Shown here: one piece after another, positions 33,541-45,959 of the stretch
Layout: each line of letters begins with the position of its first letter
How positions within the stretch are numbered: position 1 is the stretch's first letter
Assembly (NCBI GenBank): GCA_014155875.1
Contig: JACEFZ010014441.1
Location: 140,001 to 204,000, forward strand
Reading direction: 5' to 3'
Length of the DNA: 64,000 nucleotides
Origin: Cepaea nemoralis
Taxonomy: Eukaryota > Mollusca > Gastropoda > Stylommatophora > Helicidae
Made by a program: the position numbers and the translations under genes
The notes under the pieces: model-generated
What the model saw: only the letters and a program-made list of their open reading frames with translations
Database searches by the model: none
What the model was told of the DNA's origin: nothing

Positions 33541-34508
33541 AAAAATGTTGTTTTTATTTGTTAAATAAAGCTTATTATAGACAAAATCAGTGTCTTTTTA
33601 CATTAGCAAATACAGCATATACATTCATACCCGCGTAACAACATTATAGTCTTGGTATGGTGTAACTACATACATATAACCTGTTGACGATGATGGTTGA
33701 GTAATCATTCGCTCCCATTCAAACCAAACCATTTAATAGAAAAACCTTTCACACTTCAGACATTCGCATTCGCTCTTATGTGTCAACATTATTGCTGAAT
33801 CACTTTTGTTTCCTGAAAATTGTACTTCTGTATGTATCTCCGAACAAATTAGGAAGAGATTGGAAGCAACACAGATGTGGTTCCTTAGACGAATGTAGCG
33901 AATTCCTTTGACTGCCAATGTAACTAACGACGAATGTCATAAAGAGGCTGGCGAAACTAGAACATTCTTCTTCTTCTTCAGCATTCCGAGCCATTGAGGT
34001 TCTTTGCTGCAGATACAATCGGTCTCCATTCGTCTCTCTGTTGGACCTTGTCTAGCCAGTCGTTGGTTCCAAGTGCTTGTAGGTCTGTACATGTATTATC
34101 TCTTCACCGTCTTCTTGGTCTACCTCGGGGTCTACGGTCATTTATTTCCCGAGTGTAAGCGAGTTTTGTTTCCCTATTATCTTCCATTCTTTCTATATGT
34201 CCCAGTCATTGTAGTCTATTAGCCTTCACGATACCAGTGATTAGCGGGGACTTAAACAGATCATAAATGTTTTTGTTACTTCTTCTTTTCCACTCTCCAC
34301 ATTGTGTATCCCTAATGGGTCCAAAGATGCGTCTTAAAACTTTGTTCTCAAAGGTTTGTAACAAGGCTTCGTCTCCTTTCGTTGTACTCCAGGTTTCAGA
34401 GCCACACAGCACAACTGATCTGATCAGTGTTTTGTATATTGTGATTTTGGTGTTCCGAGATAGCGCATTTGATTTTAGTAGATTTTATAGCGCATAATAT
34501 ATCTTATG

Positions 34509-35072
34509 TCAAGAATTGATTCTAGTTTGTATTTCTTCTCTTATGATGTTGGAGCAGTTGAAGATTGTACCCAGGTATTTGTATGTTTCCGTTCTTTTAA
34601 TGGTCATATTATCTATTTGTATGTGGCCAGAGATTTTAGCCATTCCTTCTCTTGAAATTACCATATATTCTGTGTTAACTTGGTTGATAACCAGCCCCAT
34701 CCGTTGGGCTTTTTCCTTTAAGTGAGTCAATATTTCCAATGTCTTTTGTTCATTTTCCACTATAATATATGTATCATCTGCATAACCAGGCAGCTTGGAT
34801 GTTCCTCCAATATCACATTCCTCCTTTACCTTCCTTACAGCTTTCTCTAGAGCCAAATTGAAGAGTAGCGGCGATAGTGCATCACCCTGTTTCAAGCCAG
34901 ATGTTATTCGGAAAGGGTCTGATTTCCTGCCTTTATGTGTTACTATATTATAAGTATCTTCCATGCATAGTCTGGTCATATTGATTAACTTCTTTGGTAT
35001 TCCAAATTCCTGCATAACATTCCATAGGCTATTCCTATGGACACTATCATAAGCCTTTTTTAAAATCCACAA
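34509..35072 (-). pseudogene. LINE-A RT, C-terminal half, unit C
   Basis: A 187-codon frame with SGLKQGDALSPLLFN and GYADDTYII. Separated from the N-terminal RT frame (35,047-35,421) by the same extra A as in unit A. The N-terminal frame is cut at 35,415 by the TGTC...GACA element. Confidence 0.88.
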
Positions 35073-35410
35073 AAACTTTATGGAGATTTCTTTTATATTC
35101 CCAATTTTTCTCTGCTATTTGTCGTAAGATAAATATCTGATCTATTGTTGATCTGTTTTGTCTAAAACCCGCATGGTAGTCACCTAATATGTCTTCTGAA
35201 TATGGTTTTAGTCTATTTAGTAATACTGCGGATAGTATCTTATAGCTTGTGGACAGTTGTGATATTCCTCTATAATTTTCACATTGGAACTTGTCTCCTT
35301 TCTTAAAGATTGATATCAATAATGACTCTTTCCAGTCATTGGGTAATTCCTCTGTCCTCCAGATGTTTATTATTAGTTCGTTTAGCTTTAGATGTAATGC
35401 ATGGTCACCT

Positions 35411-37997
35411 GCCTTTGTCACGGAACTGCTGAGAATTCACCTAGCAAGACTCCCAAAAGTCCAATTCCCCTTTTTCAGTAAGAGTAGAACAGCGGATCTA
35501 GTCGAAGGGATACAACCGAGGTATTAATGTACCCCCCGCAAGGGCGATTGGTGGCCCATGTCTTCTATGCGGTTCGTGTGAGAAAAGCTCAACCCAACCA
35601 GTTCCGCTAACGCATGCGCAAGAACCGTCTCAGAACAAAGAGAGGCTCAGTTGAGATCCGGCCGTGGGAGCAAGACGTTGTGTTTGAACGACTGTGTTTA
35701 TCAAAGAAAACCGACAGAACGTCCAGTGTTGGGACGGGAGCTCCTCAATTCTGAATACACAGTTTGTCGTAAGGTACGTTAAACATATTTAGATAAATAA
35801 TGTGTGTCGTTACCGCGTTGAACCGAAGTTGTTCGACCACATGTCCCGCCCGGCGCACAAAGGTCAGTCAGGGGTGAACCTGTGGGCTTGTGTTTTAACT
35901 TAACACTGCAGGCTAGTTGAACGGTGGATTGTAGGCCTGTTTTTGCGTTACAATTGTACAAGTACGTGAATGCGTGTTATTGCCGCTACAAGTAGTTATA
36001 GACATTTAGGACAGGCCCAATAGTGTTAGTAGTCCGTGTTCACTCCTGGGCGGCCTTAGAACTCTAACGTAGTCGACACAAACGGACGTGGGCGAAGGCG
36101 TTGTAGAACATAGGTCGAGTGAGGTATCAGGGAACTCGGCCGAACCAGACGAAACCCATGCGATGGTCGCCGGACATGTCGAAGGTCATTCGAAGGACAT
36201 TGCGGGTGTCTAAGTTCGAATTCTTTGGTGTGGCGACCACTGGCTTTGCTGAGCTTTCCTCTTACTCTTTATGTTATTGGTTGCCGTAAGGGAACACCAT
36301 CTTGATAGGCAGTTGGTTCCCGAGAGGTTGCCCCTGGAGAAACTGGGGAATGCGACAGAGCTGGTCACAGCCAGCTGAACACCGTTCCAAATGCTCTGAC
36401 CTTAACTAGGGGAGGAGGGAACGGGATGTGGACTTCCGCTACAGGGGGATTTCCCTGTATAATCTATTACATTCCTGGATCAGAGCTAGAGCTCCAGGAG
36501 ACCTGGTGTATAGTAGGTAATCCTAAAATCGAACCAGGGAGAGGGGGCTACCTCCGAGGGAGGGGAATTCGGTGGTCACCGGCTCTCCTTCAGAGCCATT
36601 CTGTCTCTAGGTACCTTTAACCTACTAACCTGGTATATTATGTCCTTAGAATTTTTTTAGGACAGAAGGATTTCACCGACACCATGACCAGATACACAGC
36701 CCTACCTTGGGCGGGTTCGAGACGGAGGACGGTTCAGCCAGCACTTGTTAGGACCCAGACCCAGTTCAGTTTTGGCAGTGGATCCTGGTCTGTGAGGGCC
36801 GGCCGGGTCATGGCGACACCGGCCTATGCTGAGTACACATAGGTAACGTGTACCTCTGGGGGTAAGTCTGTGTCACGATATTCACACATGGTGTTATCTT
36901 TGGCAGGTTCAACTTTCTGAGAGACTTACGTGACGGGACCAGAGGAAGATGACTTGGTGAAGGCTGCTAAATGGCTGGCTTACCTATGTGACGTGACGTG
37001 AGGCTTCTACACCACACCACGTGCCGGGAAGTCACGACGCCACAATCCAGTCCCGTCTAAACCGCTAAATGATCTTCAGTCAGTCCACCAAGTATTATGA
37101 TGGCTACACACGGGCGAGTATCGTGTCCTCTTGTCTGTGAGCAAATTTTGACATTGTGACCCACTAGCCAAACGGGTAGAGAAGAACTACATTACCCTTT
37201 ATTTCATGATGGCCTGGTGTTCCGGGAACAGTCTACCATGTAGGAATATGAACATTTGTGACATTCCTTACCGGGTCACGCGCTACCAGTACTGACTTTG
37301 AGTGACAGAGTCAACTTGAACTGTGCCAACTTTCTGTGCTTATAGGCCCAGTTATACCCATCCTGATCCCATTAGAGACCACCATCTGTTGCCAGAACTT
37401 TGACATTGTTAAATGTGTGTTAAATGTTATGGTGGCTTCTTAGGACCGTTGTCTAGCACAGGCCTTACCAGTGAAGCTTGAAGGACAAGACTTCAGAACT
37501 TCTACAGGGATGTTAGTCCAGAGTCATCACGTACCACCTCAACTTGGAGTCACCACATTGAAGTGCTAGTCATTCCAGTTGACACTACCCCTCGGCAGAG
37601 ACATTCCACGCTACGTGTGAAGATGAGTGGCCTCTTTAACCTTGTGGTATCATACCCAGTGTACAGTGATGAGTGAGACGGCCTGAGACTAATCCAGATA
37701 GTCATTTCTTCTATCGCCTGGCGGTGGCCAGGATTCTCTCATGAACATTCCCCTTGTTGATAATCCTCTTGTACATTATATCATCTAGTCATTATGTGTA
37801 GACACCAGAGTCGTGTCATCTGTTCTGGATGAGAGGTGAAAAAGGTATTGTCCAGTGGTTGATAGTGAGAGAGACAGGAATCCAAGGGCTGGTGGGGTCT
37901 GTAGACTGAGATTTATTGTATTCCCAGAGTGCATCTATCCCGTTATTAAGATGTAATAGTATGTTTCCCTCACCCCAGGAAATACTACGACAGCCTT
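35411..37997. mobile_element. 2,577-bp TGTC...GACA element, 5-bp target-site duplication (possible solo LTR)
   Basis: The element (35,416-37,992) begins TGTCACGGAACT, ends AATACTACGACA, and is flanked by GCCTT on both sides (35,411-35,415; 37,993-37,997). Units A and B have the uninterrupted LINE-A sequence ACCTGCCTTTATAAATTC, so both ends are exact. TG...CA ends with a short inverted TGTC/GACA and a 5-bp duplication fit an LTR-retrotransposon LTR. No ORF above 65 codons, no RT, no internal pair of LTRs. A solo LTR of unusual length is my first choice; a non-autonomous DNA transposon is possible. It is GC-richer than the LINE around it. Confidence 0.8.
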
Positions 37998-38274
37998 TAT
38001 AAATTCAGCAGCAATTCCATCAGCCACAGATGCCTTATTGGTTTTAAGTCGTGTGATTACATATAGGATTTCTTCAAGTGCGAGTTCTTCAATTTATGGT
38101 TCACACGTTAGAACCTCTTCCTGTGGGAAGGTATTACTTGGAGCTTCAGAATTTAGTAATTCAACAAAATATTCTTCCCATGTGTTGCACATTTCCTCAT
38201 TGGTATTTATCATATTCCCATGTTTGTCTTTTAAACCATATGTGTTGTGTTGGTGCCCTCGTTTCATTGATTTC

Positions 38275-39210
38275 GGTGGGGGTATGTGGGGTGGATGGGT
38301 AAGGGTATCTGTGTGGGTGTGGGTGGGAATATTGTGTGGTATGTGGGTGGGGGGATATGTGTGTGGTGTGTAGGTGGGGATGTGTAGTGGTATGTGGGTG
38401 TGGGATGTGTTGGTGAGGGATATGTGTGTGTGCGGTGCGTGGGTTGGGAATATTGCGTGGTAGGGGATGTATGTGATGTGCGGGTGGGAGATTGTGTAGT
38501 AAGGATTGTGTTAAGGCATGTATGGGTGGGTGGAGGATGTATGTGTGGTGGTGGGGTGTGTGTGTGTGTGAGTGGATTGGGGATGTATGGGTGGTTAGGA
38601 AGATGTGTGTGTGTGTGTGTGTGTGTGTGTGGGGGGGGGGAGATGCCAGTTGGTGGGGATATGTGTGTATGGTTTGGGGATGTGTGAGTGGATGTGCGAT
38701 GTGTGGGTTGGTGAGGGATTGTGTGTGTGGGTGTTAAATATGTGGTCAATGGAGATGTGGCTGGGGGATGGGTGATTTGAGGTGTGGATGGGGAGAGGAT
38801 GTGTGGGTTAGGATGTGTATGTGGGTGGGCGTGGGATATGTGGGTTGGTGGGTGAATGTTTGTGGGTGGCGAGTCTGTTTTGGTTGGGGGAACAGGTGAG
38901 GGGAGTGTTGGGTGGGGGATGGGTCGGTTGGTGGGGTATGTATGTGTCTCTTGGTGTGCGTGTGTGTGGGTAGGTGGGTGGGTGTGTGGGTGGGGTGATG
39001 TATGGGTAGGTGGGAGATGGGCCTCATAACATGGTAATTTGCCTTGTTTATGTTTACAACATTCATTTCACAATGTTTATTTTTCTTCCTATGTAAATGT
39101 ATAATGCTCTTGATGAACGAAAGACGAGTGATTGGAAGGGCCGAATGTAAGACGGGCCTGCGCGCCCAATTTGTGACCCTAATAAAGTTGATTTGATTTG
39201 ATTTGATGTC
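38275..39210 (+). mobile_element. TTGATTTGA-tailed GT-rich element, unit C
   Basis: Same insertion as in unit A. The terminal TTGATTTC is changed to TTGATGTC here, which supports descent from a single insertion followed by mutation. Confidence 0.8.
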
Positions 39211-39437
39211 AGTTCTTTAAAAAACTTTCTGGATTCGTTTTTCTAGATATTAGTTTCCATATCTTTGATTATATTACTCATATATTCTCACGTCAAACTA
39301 TTTTTGTAGCCTCTTTACATTCATGTCTATATTGCTCTTCCTGTTGGATGTTGTTGATGTCATTTAACAATAAATGTCTGGCATTCTTTTTCCTAATGAC
39401 TGCTTCATCACATTTTTGATTGAACCATCTGTTCTTT

Positions 39438-39975
39438 CTATGCGTGGTTAACACACCGAGACATTCTTCCTTCTGCGGTAGATTGAATTGTATTCTTGAT
39501 GTTCAACCAAGTTTGGTCAGCGCTTTCCTCCAACAGGTTTTGCAGAGTTTCAAGTTTACATTTTTTTTCATCTGTAAATTTCTCTTTGACTGTAATTTCT
39601 TGTAGTTTTTCTCTGTTATACGTTGGGTGTAATCTTTGTAATTTAGTATAGAAAGCTCTCTTAAGTTTTATTTTAAATTTTGCTCCAACGAGGAAGTGGT
39701 CGCTGTGGCACTCAGCTCCTCTATAACTTCTAACTTGTTGTATGCTTGATGCATTTCTGTTGTTAATTAAAATGTGATCTATTTGATTATAGGTTCTCTT
39801 GTCACATGATTTCCAAGTTTGTTTGTGTATATCCTTTCTTTGTAGTCTGGTACTGCTAATCTGCAGTAATTTGGCTTCTTCCAGGTTGATGACTCTCCAT
39901 CCATTATCATTTGAAGTTGTATGTAGGATTTCCATACCGGCCACTTTTTTATTAGTTTGCTCTCTACCTATTTTT
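39438..39975 (-). pseudogene. LINE-A endonuclease, C-terminal part, unit C
   Basis: Carries TSNDNGWRVINLEEAK, NQIDHILI and SDHFLV. Its N-terminal half (MGNVLNFKAFNDR ... VLGDFNAKI) lies at 45,748-45,959 beyond the 5.77-kb insert. The 211-codon ORF reaching to 40,073 is a chance fusion with insert sequence. Confidence 0.88.
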
Positions 39976-40016
39976 TTTTTTTTTTGGGGGGGGGGGGAGA
40001 TGCCAGTTGGTATCTG

Positions 40017-40290
40017 AATATCCCACGACAACCCACATACACATCCTAACCCACACATCCTCTCCCCATCCACACCTCAAATCACCCATCCCCCAGCCAC
40101 ATCTCCATTGACCACATATTTCCCACCCACACACACAATCCCTCACCAACCCACACATCGCACATCCACTCACACATCCCCAAACCATACACACACATCC
40201 CCACCAACTGGCATCTCCCCCCCCCCCACACACACACACATCTCCCTAACCACCCATACATCCCCAATCCACTCACACCCACACACACCC
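40017..40290 (-). repeat. Inverted copy of the GT minisatellite
   Basis: CCCACATACACATCCTAACCCACACATCC ... is the reverse complement of 38,535-38,840 in the GT-rich element 1.2 kb to the left. Together they form a large imperfect inverted repeat. Confidence 0.85.
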
Positions 40291-40293
40291 CAC

Positions 40294-41042
40294 CACGCGA
40301 ATCCATATGTTTGTGTATTCTCATCTGTCATATTATCAGTTAAATACCAGTTGATTTTATCATGTATAATATAAACTTATGTTCATTACTGTAGTTTGAG
40401 TGAGAGAGTGAGTGAGTGTGACTGAGAGACAGAATGAGTTAGAGAGAATGAGTGAGAGTGAATGAGTGAGAGTGAATGAGTGAAAGTGAATGAGTGAGCG
40501 TGAGAGTGAATGAGTGAGCGTGAGAGTGAATGAGTGAACGTGAGAGTGAATGCGTGAGAGTGAATGAGTGAGCGGGAGAGTGAATGATTGAGGGTGAGAA
40601 GGAATGAATGAGCGGGAGAGTGAATGAGTGAGCGTGAGAGTGAATGAGTGAGCGGGAGCGGGAGAGTGAATGAGTGAGCGTGAGAGTGAATGAGTGAGCG
40701 TGAGAGTGAATGAGTGAGCGTGAGAGTGAATGAGTGAGCGTGAGAGTGAATGAGTGAGCGGGAGAGTGAATGAGTGAGCGGGAGAGTGAATGAGTGAGCG
40801 TGAGGGTGAATGAGTGAACGGGAGAGTGAATGAGTGAGCGGGAGAGACAGAATGAGTGAGAGTGAATGAGTGAGAGTGAATGAGTGAGCGGGAGAGTGAA
40901 TGAGTGAGAGTGTGTGTGTGTGAGTGAATGAGTTAGAGTGAATTAGTGAGAGTGAGAGTGAATAAGAGAGAAAGAGAGAGAGAGTGTGTGTGTGTGTGTG
41001 TGTGTGAGCGTACGCATGCGTGTGAGTGTGTGTATATGAAAG

Positions 41043-41101
<59 letters not shown>

Positions 41102-41138
41102 GAGCAGATGCATGTCATGTAACACTCATGTCATGTAA
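40294..41138. repeat. Macro-repeat copy 1 (~845 bp) of GAGTGA minisatellite
   Basis: Starts CACGCGAATCCATATGTTTGTG, then ~130 bp unique, then many ~20-bp units GAGAGTGAATGAGTGAGCGK, then GTGTGTG and GAGAGA runs, then GCTGAGCAGATGCATGTCATGTAACA. It is the shortest copy. Long Ser/Leu/His/Thr ORFs on the minus strand are repeat artefacts. Confidence 0.93.
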
Positions 41139-42543
41139 CACGCGAATCCATATGTTTGTGTATTCTCATCTGTCATATTATCAGTTAAATACCATTTGAT
41201 TTTATCATGTATAATCTAAACTTATGTTCATTACTGTAGTTTGAGTGAGAGAGTGAGTGAGTGTGAATGAGAGACAGAATGAGTGAGCGTGAGAGTGAAT
41301 GAGTGAGAGTGAATGAGTGAGCGTGAGAGTGAATGAGTGAGCGTGAGAGTGAATGAGTGAGCGGGAGAGTGAATGATTGAGCGTGAGAGTGAATGATTGA
41401 GCGTGAGAGTGAATGAGTGAGAGTGAATGAGTGAGCGGGAGAGTGAGTGAGTGAGCGTGAGAGTGAATGAGTGAGAGTGAATGAGTGAGCGTGAGGGTGA
41501 ATGAGTGATCGGGAGAGTGAATGAGTGAGCGTGAGAGTGAATGAGTGAGCGGGAGAGTGAATGAGTTAGAGTGTGTGTGTGAGTGAATGAGTGAGAGTGA
41601 ATGAGTGAGCGTGAGAGTGAATGAGTGAGCGTGAGAGTGAATGAGTGAGCGGGAGAGTGAATGAGTGAGCGGGAGAGTGAATGAGTGAGCGGGAGAGTGA
41701 ATGAGTGAGCGGGAGAGTGAATGAGTGAGCGGGAGAGTGAATGAGTGAGCGGGAGAGTGAATGAGTGAGCGTGAGAGTGAATGAGTGAGCGTGAGAGTGA
41801 ATGAGTGAGCGTGAGAGTGAATGTGAGACGGAATGAGTGAGCGTGAGAGTGAATGAGTGAGAGTGAATGAGTGAGTGTGAGAGTGAATGAGTGAGAGTGA
41901 ATGAGTGAGCGTGAGAGTGAATCAGTGAGCGTGAGAGTGAATGAGTGAGCGTGAAAGTAAATGAGTGAGCGTGAGAGTGAATGAGTGAGAGGCAGAGTGA
42001 ATGAGTGAGCGGGACAGTGAATGAGTGAGCGGGACAGTGAATGAGTGAGCGTGAGAGTGAATGAGTGAGAGTGAATGAGTGAGCGGGAGAGTGAACGGGA
42101 GAGTGAATGAGTGAACCGGAGAGTGAATGAGTGAGCAGGAGAGTGAATGAGTGAGCGTGAGAGACAGAATGAGTGAGCGTGAGAGTGAATGAGTGAGCGT
42201 GAGAGTGAATGAGTGAGCGGGAGAGTGAATGAGTGAGCGGGAGAGTGAATGAGTGAGCGGAAGAGTGAATGAGTGAGCGGGAGTGTGAATGAGTGAGCGT
42301 GAGGGTGAATGAGTGAGCGGGAGAGTGAATGAGTGAGCGGGAGAGACAGAATGAGTGAGAGTGAATGAGTGAGAGTGAATGAGTGAGCGGGAGAGTGAAT
42401 GAGTGAGAGTGTGTGTGTGTGTGAGTGAATGAGTGAGAGTGAATTAGTGAGAGTGAGAGTGAATGAGAGAGAAAGAGAGAGAGAGAGAGTGTGTGTGTGT
42501 GTGTGTGAGCGTACGCATGCGTGTGAGTCTGTGTATATGAAAG

Positions 42544-42606
<63 letters not shown>

Positions 42607-42643
42607 GAGCAGATGCATGTCATGTAACACGCATGTTATGTAA
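41139..42643. repeat. Macro-repeat copy 2 (~1,505 bp)
   Basis: Same order as copy 1 with about twice as many 20-bp units. Unit variants (GCGG, GCGT, AACG, CAGTG) appear in the same order in copy 3, so the whole 1.5-kb block was duplicated after the minisatellite had diversified. Confidence 0.95.
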
Positions 42644-44022
42644 CACGCGAATCCATATGTTTGTGTATTCTCATCTGTCATATTATCAGTTAAATACCAT
42701 TTGATTTTATCATGTATAATCTAAACTTATGTTCATTACTGTAGTTTGAGTGAGAGAGTGAGTGAGTGTGAATTAGAGACAGAATGAGTGAGCGTGAGAG
42801 TGAATGAGTGAGAGTGAATGAGTGAGCGTAAGAGTGAATGAGTGAGCGTGAGAGTGAATGAGTGAGCGGGAGAGTGAATGATTGAGCGTGAGAGTGAATG
42901 AGTGAGCGGGAGAGTGAATGAGTGAGAGTGAATGAGTGAGCGGGAGAGTGAATGAGTGAGCGTGAGAGTGAATGAGTGAGCGTGAGGGTGAATGAGTGAG
43001 CGGGAGAGTGAATGAGTTAGAGTGTGTGTGTGAGTGAATGAGTGAGAGTGAATGAGTGAGCGTGAGAGTGAATGAGTGAGCGTGAGAGTGAATGAGTGAG
43101 CGGGAGAGTGAATGAGTGAGCGGGAGAGTGAATGAGTGAGCGGGAGAGTGAATGAGTGAGCGGGAGAGTGAATGAGTGAGCGGGAGAGTGAATGAGTGAG
43201 CGGGAGAGTGAATGAGTGAGCGTGAGAGTGAATGAGTGAGCGTGAGAGTGAATGAGTGAGCGTGAGAGTGAATGTGAGACGGAATGAGTGAGCGTGAGAG
43301 TGAATGAGTGAGAGTGAATGAGTGAGCGTGAGAGTGAATGAGTGAGCGTGAGAGTGAATGAGTGAGCGTGAGAGTGAATCAGTGAGCGTGAGAGTGAATG
43401 ATTGAGCGTGAGAGTGAATGAGTGAGCGTGAGAGTAAATGAGTGAGCGTGAGAGTGAATGAGTGAGAGGCAGAGTGAATGAGTGAGCGGGACAGTGAATG
43501 AGTGAGCGGGACAGTGAATGAGTGAGCGTGAGAGTGAATGAGTGAGAGTGAATGAGTGAGCGGGAGAGTGAACGGGAGAGTGAATGAGTGAACCGGAGAG
43601 TGAATGAGTGAGCGGGAGAGTGAATGAGTGAGCGTGAGAGACAGAATGAGTGAGCGTGAGAGTGAATGAGTGAGCGTGAGAGTGAATGAGTGAGCGGGAG
43701 AGTGAATGAGTGAGCGGGAGAGTGAATGAGTGAGCGGAAGAGTGAATGAGTGAGCGGGAGAGTGAATGAGTGAGCGTGAGGGTGAATGAGTGAGCGGGAG
43801 AGTGAATGAGTGAGCGGGAGAGACAGAATGAGTGAGAGTGAATGAGTGAGAGTGAATGAGTGAGCGGGAGAGTGAATGAGTGAGAGTGTGTGTGTGTGTG
43901 AGTGAATGAGTGAGAGTGAATTAGTGAGAGTGAGAGTGAATGAGAGAGAAAGAGAGAGAGAGAGAGAGTGTGTGTGTGTGTGTGTGAGCGTACGCATGCG
44001 TGTGAGTCTGTGTATATGAAAG

Positions 44023-44091
<69 letters not shown>

Positions 44092-44128
44092 GAGCAGATG
44101 CATGTCATGTAACACGCATGTTATGTAA
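42644..44128. repeat. Macro-repeat copy 3 (~1,485 bp)
   Basis: Nearly colinear with copy 2, variant by variant. The 363-codon minus-strand ORF here is a product of the repeat having a length divisible by three in places. Confidence 0.95.
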
Positions 44129-45512
44129 CACGCGAATCCATATGTTTGTGTATTCTCATCTGTCATATTATCAGTTAAATACCATTTGATTTTATCATGT
44201 ATAATCTAAACTTATGTTCATTACTGTAGTTTGAGTGAGAGAGTGAGTGAGTGTGAATGAGAGACAGAATGAGTGAGCGTGAGAGTGAATGAGTGAGAGT
44301 GAATGAGTGAGCGTGAGAGTGAATGAGTGAGCGTGAGAGTGAATGAGTGAGCGGGAGAGTGAATGATTGAGCGTGAGAGTGAATGAGTGAGCGGGAGAGT
44401 GAATGAGTGAGAGTGAATGAGTGAGCGGGAGAGTGAATGAGTGAGCGTGAGAGTGAATGAGTGAGCGTGAGGGTGAATGAGTGAGCGGGAGAGTGAATGA
44501 GTGAGCGTGAGAGCGAATGAGTGAGCGGGAGAGTGAATGAGTGAGAGTGTGTGTGTGAGTGAATGAGTGAGAGTGAATGAGTGAGCGTGAGAGTGAATGA
44601 GTGAGCGGGAGAGTGAATGAGTGAGCGGGAGAGTGAACGAGTGAGCGGGAGAGTGAACGAGTCAGCGGGAGAGTGAATGAGTGAGCGGGAGAGTGAATGA
44701 GTGAGCGGGAGAGTGAATGAGTGAGCGGGAGAGTGAATGAGTGAGCGGGAGAGTGAATGAGTGAGCGTGAGAGTGAATGAGTGAGCGTGAGAGTGAATGT
44801 GAGAGTGAATGAGTGAGCGTGAGAGTGAATTAGTGAGAGTGAATTAGTGAGCGTGAGAGTGAATGAGTGAGCGTGAGAGTGAATGAGTGAGCGTCATAGT
44901 GAATGATTGAGCGTGAGAGTGAATGAGTGAGCGTGAGAGTAAATGAGTGAGCGTGAGAGTGAATGAGTGAGCGGCAGAGTGAATGAGTGAGCGGGACAGT
45001 GAATGAGTGAGCGTGAGAGTGAATGAGTGAGAGTGAATGAGTGAGAGTGAACGAGTGAGCGGGAGAGTGAACGGGAGAGTGAATGAGTGAACGGGAGAGT
45101 GAATGAGTGAGCGGGAGAGTGAATGAGTGAGCGTGAGAGACAGAATGAGTGAGCGTGAGAGTGTATGAGTGAGCGTGAGAGTGAATGAGTGAGCGGGAGA
45201 GTGAATGAGTGAGCGGGAGAGTGAATGAATGAGCGGGAGAGTGAATGAGTGAGCGGGAGAGTGAATGAGAGAGCGTGAGAGACAGAATGAGTGAGCGTGA
45301 GAGTGAATGAGGGAGCGTGAGAGTGAATGAGTGAGCGGGAGAGTGAATGAGTGAGCGGGAGAGTGAATGAGTGAGAGTGTCTGAGTGAATGAGTGAGAGG
45401 GTAAGAGTGAATGAGAGAGAGAGAGTGTGTGTGTGTGTGAGTGAATGAGTGAGAGTGAATGAAAGAGAGAGAGAGAGAGTGTGTGTGTGTGTGTGTGTGT
45501 GTGTGGGGGGGG
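44129..45512. repeat. Macro-repeat copy 4 (~1,385 bp, right end different)
   Basis: Starts like the others. The right end diverges into GAGAGTGTGTGTGTG and a G-run, then joins unique DNA at 45,515. Confidence 0.93.
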
Positions 45513-45747
45513 GGCACGCTGGCATCACTACTTTTACGTCACATACTTTTTATGTACACATTTTTCTCCATGTTTAGCCTTGTTTATGTTTACAACATTC
45601 ATTTCACAATGTTTATTTTTCTTCCTATGTAAATGTATAATGCTCTTGATGAACGAAAGACGAGTGATTGGAAGGGCCGAATGTAAGACGGGCCTGCGCG
45701 CCCAATTTGTGACCCTAATAAAGTTGATTTGATTTGATTTGATTTTT

Positions 45748-45959
45748 GCATTGAAGTCTCCCAGCACAATCAGGATGTCCTGTTTGGGGGTTTCTTCTAT
45801 GACATCTTCCAGATCGTTATAAAAGTCTTCTTTAATATCATCTTCTTTCTCTTCAGTAGGTGCATGTACATTAATCATCGTTATATTTTTCCATGTACCT
45901 TTTATTCGTAATTTACTAATCCTGTCATTAAAAGCTTTAAAGTTTAAAACGTTCCCCAT
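45748..45959 (-). pseudogene. LINE-A endonuclease, N-terminal part, unit C
   Basis: MGNVLNFKAFNDRISKLRIK through VLGDFNAKI, then read-through into the tail of the insert (down to 45,534). One visible change against A and B: AVNDR to AFNDR. Confidence 0.88.

Larger units (their letters stand above)
39976..45741 (+). mobile_element. 5.77-kb insert ending in the TTGATTTGA-type 3' segment, unit C only
   Basis: Sits in LINE-A endonuclease with ATTTTT on both sides (39,970-39,975; 45,742-45,747), next to a T-run and a G-run. In order: a 38,635-type fragment (GAGATGCCAGTTGGT), an inverted CA-rich copy of the GT minisatellite (40,017-40,290), four macro-repeats of a GAGTGA-rich minisatellite (40,294-45,510), and the constant 3' segment (45,575-45,741, ending AATAAAGTTGATTTGATTTGATTT). 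The shared 3' end makes it a second member of the same family as the GT-rich elements. No coding capacity. Confidence 0.75.

Noticed and set aside
39438..40073. A 211-codon ORF joining endonuclease sequence to a Gly/Cys-rich N-terminus
   Set aside because: Chance fusion of LINE-A coding sequence with the inverted minisatellite at an insertion junction.
41566..44108. Two minus-strand ORFs of 371 and 363 codons, Ser/His/Thr/Leu-rich and repeat-structured, that could look like a secreted repetitive protein
   Set aside because: They are translations of the GAGTGA minisatellite, switch content with repeat variants, have no signal peptide or conserved start, and equivalent ORFs appear in other frames.
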